Origin: Rhizophagus clarus
Taxonomy: Eukaryota > Glomeromycota > Glomeromycetes > Glomerales > Glomeraceae
Length of the DNA: 64,000 bases
Reading direction: 5' to 3'
Assembly (NCBI GenBank): GCA_015698045.1
Contig: BLAL01000016.1
Span: forward strand, 1-64,000
A model generated the notes under the pieces. The model saw nothing but the letters and a program-made list of their open reading frames with translations, did not search any database and had not been told where the DNA came from. Positions 57,201 through 64,000 of the stretch are shown in pieces. A program made the position numbers and the translations under genes. How positions within the stretch are numbered: the first letter of the stretch is position 1; every line of letters starts with the position of its first letter.

Positions 57201-60200
57201 ATATTTTCTTGGAAGCAGGATATAATATTATTGATTTTGCAGGGTTGTTGGAATACGAACTGCGCGTATTTAAGGAGCGTGTTATAGACCCACATAATAT
57301 TCAATTTGATTTCTTAAATGTACAAAAGGCGCTAATTGATATTCTTTTGACTTGTTATCTTCCTGAGGATTTTCCTATTCGACGTGCAAGGTCACTATTT
57401 TAACCTTCATTCAATAATTATATTGATTTATTTATTTCTAATTTTTGCTTATTTTTTCTGGATATTTATATTAGGATATTAATTGAAAAAGTTAAATTTA
57501 TGATATATATTGAAAGTAATTCAGACAAAAATTCTACATTAAAGTATATCGAAGAGGCCATTGATTTGTTAAAAATAGATGTAAAATTATTTATTATTTG
57601 ATTTAATTGATACGAATTTTTATTAACTTCTCATAATTTGCCTTATAGAGCTTTGGCAAGGACAATAATCTTAAACATCTTTGTTCTTATTACCTAGCGA
57701 CTTCTTATTCTTTGATTGGTATTCTCACACTTGAGTGGGAAAATTGTTTCAACGAATCATTTGAAAGTGCACTTGTAATATGGGAAAGTATTTTAAAAGA
57801 AATTCCTCCTTATTTCCTTGGAAGCGCTGTTACGAGTAAGCACATAGAGAGCACTAAGAAAAACATCGATGACATTGAAAGGTTTTATGGCTATCTACGT
57901 ATCCTTAATATTTTCATATATATTTTTTCCTTTTTTTGTTAAATAATTCCAACAACTGTATCCTTGACAATAATTAATTATAAAGTGTTACTCGTGGATC
58001 TTTTTGGAGTCATGAATGAACCAAGAAATAAAATCAAAACGTTGAATCTTATGTTAAGTTTAAATAATGGAATTAGAGATGTAACAGATCGATATTCAGG
58101 TAGTTTAATTAATTATGTTTATTTAAATATATCACATATGATTAATTTTCTTGCACTTAAATTTAGATTCGGTAACTTTATATACTCAGATTGGTCAAAC
58201 ATATTTAAGTCTAGGTTATACAGGTAGAGCCGGAATAGCTTTCGAAAAAGCTAAAGATATTCTTGATTCAAATAACTGTGCGAGTGAAGTCATATTATCG
58301 TGGATGCTAGGATATAGTCATTACCTATGTGCAATTGGTAATGTTGATAAAAGGTACATTGTTTATTCTTATGTATTCTTGTATTTTAATTTTAATAACC
58401 AAAACACTAAATAGATAATTTCTTCCTTTAGTATCTCATTTTTTGACCAAACAGTTTCGGTTGCAAATAACAGACAGGGTTCTAAAGTTGCATCTAGGGT
58501 AGTTAGACAAAAAAAAAATGATTATATGTTATTCGCAGATGCTGCTTACACGCGATCGCGTATTTTATTACATTTGGTAAAAAAATTGTCACTTTATTAT
58601 TTGTCGTTTTATTGAAGTTTATATATTTAATTTATCGAGTTTAATATAGGGTCGTTTAGAAGAAGCTATTCACAATGTCACACAGGCTATCCATTCACTC
58701 AACAGAATAATGAAGAGTGTTAATTTTTACGGAAGACATCAAGATCAAGCGGACACAGGAGTTAATCCTTTCCTCGTTGAAAATCAAGTAAATAGTAAAC
58801 ATTCTACTAAGACAAACAAGGAAATTTTTGGTGGCTTTTTAAATTTAACCGCACAAAGATGGAAATGGAACGTTTTACAGGTATATATTATTTATCTATT
58901 ATTTACATGTAAAGTAGCGATCAACTTGATCATTAGACATTCTCATTTTTGTGATAGATGCTTTTTGAATGTAATCACCATCTTGGACAATTACACATCT
59001 TACGAGGAAGCGCAAAAGAAGCAGATTATTGTTTTCAACAGGCGCTGGAATTAATTCAGCCGATTAAGGCAAGTGCTAGTATAAGTCGTGTTTTGCTAAA
59101 TTTAGCCGAACTGGAATTTCGAAAACATTGCTGGAAAGAAAGTGAAGAAAGGATTAATCAAGCCATTGAATATCAACAAAAGGTTTATATTATTAATTTC
59201 TTTTGAACGAATTTACATCATTTTAATATATTAATTACTTTCTATCGTTTAAGTCTGCTATCTTTCGAAAAGAAGCAGCTCTCGTAAAGTTATGTTTTGG
59301 TGACTTCAAATATCGAGAAGGTGATTTCAAATTTAGACAAGGGGACTTCGATAATCAGATGCAATGTTATGATTTTGCATTGAACTATTATCGTAATGCT
59401 GTTGATATTCTGAACAATATCATGAAAGAGGAATATATTTCTAAAATTGAACACCTGGACACAAGGTTTCGTTTAAAACATCTCAAAGAAAATCTTTTTC
59501 TTTTTTTGGTAAATTTGGCAAATTTTAAATTTAACTACTCGAAATCAGTGTATTACAAACGCCAAGAAGTAAAAAATTTATTTCACACTCGAACACATCG
59601 CCAGAAATTAAGCTCACAAGAGACGGTAACTGTTTGTGATTTTTTAATGAAATTTAGATCTTTTTGAATATAATTGATTGAACGTCTGATAAATATACTA
59701 AATTGTTAGGTAGTAACGAATGTTTTTTACTTTCATACCTGAAATGTGAACTTTTCCGTCGCCAAGGTTTGTTTAATATTTACTTTTTTGAAATATTCAT
59801 TAATGGTATACTTTTAAACGAAAGAAGTTTTGTTTTTAGGGTGGATTTTAAGTAAACGAGGCAAGATCGAAGAGGGACTTAGATTGATTGAACACGAAAA
59901 ATTTTCGAGTCAATCATGTCTTGAAAAGGTTTGATGTTTAGAACAATGAGTGACATATACATAACTTACATATATATTACGTGAATAAAAATGTTTTTAT
60001 TTTACAGGCTGAACATATTTTCATTTTGAGTAAAGTCAAAATAATGGAAATTACCGCCAAATTAATGAATCAGAACAGCTTGCTATATGAAAATGTCCGT
60101 GACTCTGGTATATTATATTTTATTTTTTCGTATTATAATTTCATACTGCGAATTAATTTAATCACGTAATAACTTTACAGTATTTTCGTTACCAACGATG

Positions 60201-62599
60201 AATAATACCGTCAATGGAAAATCGAACATGATATTAACAACGTCAGCTACAATCGAAGAAATCGACAAAACGCTTGAATATTTGATGGAAGTTTACGAGT
60301 TAGCATATGAGTGTGGTCCAACACACTTGTTACAAGAAGCTTCTTTATGCATTTCGATGGTAGTCATGACTAAAGCAAGTCAATTAAACATCGTTCAAAA
60401 GGATATGGCCGTTATTTGTTCTTTCTATTTGGGTAATATATCCATTTTTTATATAGGCCTTTTTGTTTCCCAATTTAGTAAAACGTAATTTTTATTTAAA
60501 ATATCTGGTATTTAGAAATGACGAAAGCGCTTTCAGCAAAAAGAGAGATGTATATAGCACTAAATAAGAAATTAAAATTTCCTTTACTGTATAACGACGA
60601 TCAATGGCCACAAAAAATTACTACAATTTCTTCTGAGTCTGATATCTTGCAGAATGAGGATAATAGTGATTTATATGATGATGAAACCGAATCACGGAGG
60701 AGTTTCTTAATGGCCTTAACTCAGAGATATAAAAATGAACCATCCTTGACTTATAATGAATTTCAAAAAGAATTCTTGAATATTATACCCTCTAACTGGA
60801 CAGTTTGTTCTATTTCCATTGACATCGAAACAAATGATATGTACATTTGCCGATATCGACAGAAGACGACCCCACTCCTTCTTCGACTGCCATTGAAACG
60901 ACAATCATGCAGAGAAGGAGAAAACGATGGATTCAGTTATGAAGATGCACTTAGAGAATTTAATAGTATTTTAGATTCAAACAATGAACTTACAAAAAAA
61001 CCTTCAACATCAAAAAAATGGTTGAAAGCAAGAAAGGAATTAGATCTAAAACTAAAAGATTTGTTGTACAATATCGAGAATTTGTGGCTTGGCGGTTTTA
61101 AGGTAAATTCTTTTTATTAGCTTTGATTCTTATATTAAGAACTCGTAAAATGTACTTAACTTTTTTTTATAACAGGGAATATTAATGGCAGACAATCAGG
61201 AATCCCCCAGCCGGGTATTAAAATTCAAAGAAAAGATGGATAATTTATTATTCAAATATGACAATAGCAAATTATCTGAAAAGCGTTCAAAAATTAAGCA
61301 GCTTGATATTGAAATAGAGCTTTATGAATCATTTCTTCGACTAGGTTCAAATGCACAAGATCAAGATGTTGAAGATATTATTTACTTCCTTATTGATGCG
61401 TATAACAAATACAATGATCAACAGATCGGATATGATGAAATTGACTTGGATCAGGTTTGTTCAACATTATGTTTAAAAATCATCAATTACAAGTAATAAT
61501 TAAAAAATTTTACATCTAACTTTTAAGCTTACAATGGAAATTCAAGAGGCATTATCTGAAGATGATTATGATAATACGAACTTTAACGTCGATAATCATG
61601 ATAACCAACACGTTATATTAATTCTTGATAAAAATGTACAAATATTACCATGGGAAAGTCTGCCATGTTTACGATACCAAGCCGTTTCAAGGTTGCCATC
61701 TCTTTCGTTCCTGAGAGATAGAATCATGCTAACGGATCATGTGAATAAGAAAGGTGAAAATAAAAAGGACGAAAAAACGGAATGGTCGGACTATGTCATT
61801 GATGCGAATAAAATATTTTATGTTCTTAATCCAAGTCAAGATCTAAAGTATACACAAAAGAAATTTGAAGGGTTTGTTAAAAAGTAAGTATTTAAAAAAA
61901 AAAAAAAAGAAAGAAAGAAAATCGAAGAGCTAAAATAAATTAAATATTGACAAAAGTATTGAAGGTTCGAATGGGATTATCGGACGGATCCCTACTGATC
62001 AAGAATGGTTAGATGGTTTGGCAAATAAGGATCTTTTCATGTAGGTTTACTTTATATACATATTTTTCCGCTGATAGCATCAAATAGTGATTTATAATTA
62101 TATTATTAGGTATTTCGGACATGGTTCTGGTGAAATATATTGTAGAAGAAATAAAATTAAAAATTTAGATCGTTGCGCTGTAACACTTTTATTTGGCTGT
62201 AGTAGTGGACGATTAAAACTAGGAGGGGAATTTGATCCCTCTGGCGTAATCCTAAGTTATTTATTAGCTGGAAGGTAAATTGCAAATAAATTTCATCAGT
62301 ATATTTAACTCATTTTCAAACATTAACTATTTTATATCAATTTTTATTGGGACAGCCCAGCAATTGTTGCAAATTTATGGGACGTTACTGATATTGACTT
62401 TGATAGATTCACTAAATCTATGTTTAAAAATTGGGGATTGAATTCTAATGAAGAAACCACTACAAAATCAAAAAATAATTTGTCATTAATCCAGGCCGTT
62501 ACATTAGCAAGAAAAGTTTGTAATCTTAAGTATCTGATCGGTTCAGCTCCTGTCATTTATGGTATACCATGCTATTTGCAAGGAACTAGTTGTAATTAA
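54255..62599 (+). CDS. ESP1: Separase (cohesin-cleaving cysteine protease, family C50)
   Basis: A gene of more than 20 exons over 8.3 kb. The chosen start (MSTSDSNPFTISNKPNRSEP) is the first ATG of a Ser/Lys-rich N-terminus. An in-frame upstream ORF to 54035 is intron- and homopolymer-like. Exons from 54759 on give the long helical, TPR-like superhelix (for example YENCMSYIDQAYQIVQHTS, YTGRAGIAFEKAKDILDS, FKYREGDFKFRQGDFDNQM, YDFALNYYRNAVDILNNIM). The C-terminal protease domain has NHDNQHVILILDKNVQILPW with ESLPCLR. The catalytic His lies in YFGHGSGE (codon 62120-62122) and the catalytic Cys in LLFGCSSG (codon 62198-62200). It then gives FDPSGVILSYLLAGSPAIVA and LWDVTDIDFDRF. These are the hallmark C50 motifs. 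Separase cleaves Scc1/Rad21 at anaphase onset. It ends at TAA 62597-62599. Individual internal exon borders were not all fixed. Confidence 0.9.
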
Positions 62600-63558
62600 T
62601 GTATTTAGACTGTTTAATTTATCCATCTATCATATAGAAAAAGAGAAATTTTTTTATTAAATAGAATAACCAATAAAGTAACTAATTAAAATAGTTTTTT
62701 TTGTTAAAAAAAAAGAAAATATACGGTATATATTTATATCCGGAAATTGGATTATCATATAATCCAATCCGTATTCACAAATAGATAAATTGGATTACAG
62801 ATTTTTGTATTACATTATAATATTAGTGATTTATCAAATAAAAAAAAATGGAAATGAAAGATAAATGAATATTCAAAAACTTACTATAATACTTTCAATT
62901 ATATATTTAATTTTTTGGGGCCAAACTGATTCATCTTTTAAAAAAACATCCAAAGATAATATTGATTATCAATTTTATATTATAAATATAAATTTTTATT
63001 GCCTTTGTTTTTCTAAAAGTATAATAAAAAATTTTTTTAAAAGAAAACATAATAAAAAAGAATTTTAAAAAAAAATTTTTTATTATTCAAAATACATATA
63101 TACAGTATAATAAGAGTAATAGGGAATATTAAAAAAGTGATGGATAATAAATAATAATATATGGTATATAATGATTTCAATTACAGAATATACTTCAATC
63201 TAATTCAAATTAATTTTATATTCATAAATATAATTGGATTGAGATATTACCTACTATCAAATATATAATAATTGTTTTATAAAGAACTAAAGATATCAAT
63301 GATTTTTATAATACAATTATAAAAATTATAATATTTCAGTAACTGTAAAATAATTGATTTATATCATAATTTCATGTTAAATATACTTATTTTAACTATT
63401 TTAGTTAATAATAATAAACATTTTATTCTAATATTAATATACTTTTTATCATTTTCAAAAAAAAAATCATGAATTTTAATTAGAAGTTGTGGGATAGATA
63501 TTAGATATTTAATATATATATATTTTTTTTATTTTTAAACTTTAAAGACGGGGAATTG
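62600..63558. other. Intergenic, no gene seen
   Basis: Very AT-rich 3' flank of separase. The short ORF at 62865-63068 is Ile/Asn/Lys-rich and ends in an A-run; it is not credible as a gene. Confidence 0.5.
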
Positions 63559-64000
63559 AGGGAACTCTTTCCTGCAAATTTGTGAATCAAATTTTCACGA
63601 AAGAAAAATTTTTATTGTCATCATGAAGAAAGGATTTTGCTAACAAAATCAGCTCCAAAAACAGCATCAACATCTTCTACGATCCAAGTTACCCCCTACT
63701 TCTGTTTTAAAAAGTATACCTTCTAACCGTTTTCACGATGTTATAGTAGATTTTATCTCAGGACTCATCAATAGAAACCTAGAGTCTCTTTTTAGCTTAA
63801 TAATAACCACAGACCCTTCAGCTATAGACGAGTTTCTTTGTACTTATAAGGACCAAGCAATCCCTATGGAAAAGTTGTCACATATTAGCCGCTATGACTG
63901 CTTTCCTATAATAGCTCAATTTTTAGCTACTTTTCTCAATATCATTCTCTTGGACGACGAACACCTGGAAATTTTTCTCATGGATTCTGAAATTCGCCGA
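63559..64000 (+). mobile_element. Second copy of the ORF1-type retroelement, 5' part (continues past window)
   Basis: From GGAACTCTTTCCTGCAAATT on, the sequence follows the 5' region of the element at 2652-3160 with scattered differences. It has the same ATGAAGAAAGGATTTTGC start region and CGTTTTCACGATGTTATAGTAG block. In one frame it reads SNRFHDVIVDFISGLINRN then ITTDPSAIDEFLCTYKDQA, so it is less damaged here than the first copy. The shared start at both sites marks the true 5' end of the family. The 3' part lies outside the window. Confidence 0.75.

Noticed and set aside
1..64000. tRNA or rRNA genes
   Set aside because: I looked for GGTTCGAATCC-type T-arms and rRNA blocks; stray TTCGAA matches (for example 30840 and 61965) lack the other arms.

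Overview
The window is AT-rich eukaryotic DNA. It has many short (about 60-110 nt) GT-AG introns, long A/T homopolymers between genes, and fungal marker families: a Zn2Cys6 regulator with a fungal_trans domain, a PacC/Rim101 zinc-finger factor and a fungal-type Rab5. The very low GC, the abundance of degenerate LINE-type, Tc1-type and Tnp2-type elements, and the style of the lineage-specific proteins suggest an arbuscular mycorrhizal fungus (Glomeromycotina, for example Rhizophagus). That assignment is an inference; no ribosomal or other marker confirms it.

Layout. 1-97 is the end of a Tc1-type element that lies mostly outside the window. 403-2438 (-) is a WD40 proteasome-ATPase chaperone (PAAF1/Rpn14). 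2652-4761 is a dead ORF1-only retroelement with a poly(A) tail and 17-bp target duplications; a second copy starts at about 63559. 5507-17950 is a transposon nest. A Tc1-type 5' end with its helix-turn-helix exon (6057-6477) is broken by an 11.47-kb CACTA/EnSpm-like element (6478-17947). That element has 37-bp terminal inverted repeats, clustered CATATCGGG subterminal motifs, a two-exon Tnp2-type transposase, a divergent four-exon accessory gene, a SANT/trihelix-like gene with a proline-rich tail, and a captured exon of ribosomal protein uL16 (RPL10).

18672-25265 (-) carries an MFS transporter and a Zn2Cys6 regulator. About 6 kb without a recognisable gene follows. 31384-35096 (-) is a tandem pair of alginate-lyase-family genes, the second broken by frameshifts. 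35830-39608 is a complete Tc1-type element (27-bp perfect inverted repeats, TA flanks) holding an intact four-exon DDE transposase and a convergent SAM-domain gene that looks like cargo.

40268-62599 is a conserved housekeeping block: PacC/Rim101, NSE1 of the SMC5/6 complex, a three-KH RNA-binding protein, an apparent fusion of a catalytically degenerate RluA-like pseudouridine synthase with a HemK/PrmC methyltransferase, Rab5, and the multi-exon separase. The coding genes are mostly unrelated in pathway. The main interest lies in the two composite transposons, the captured host exon, and the fused S4/PSI-methyltransferase.
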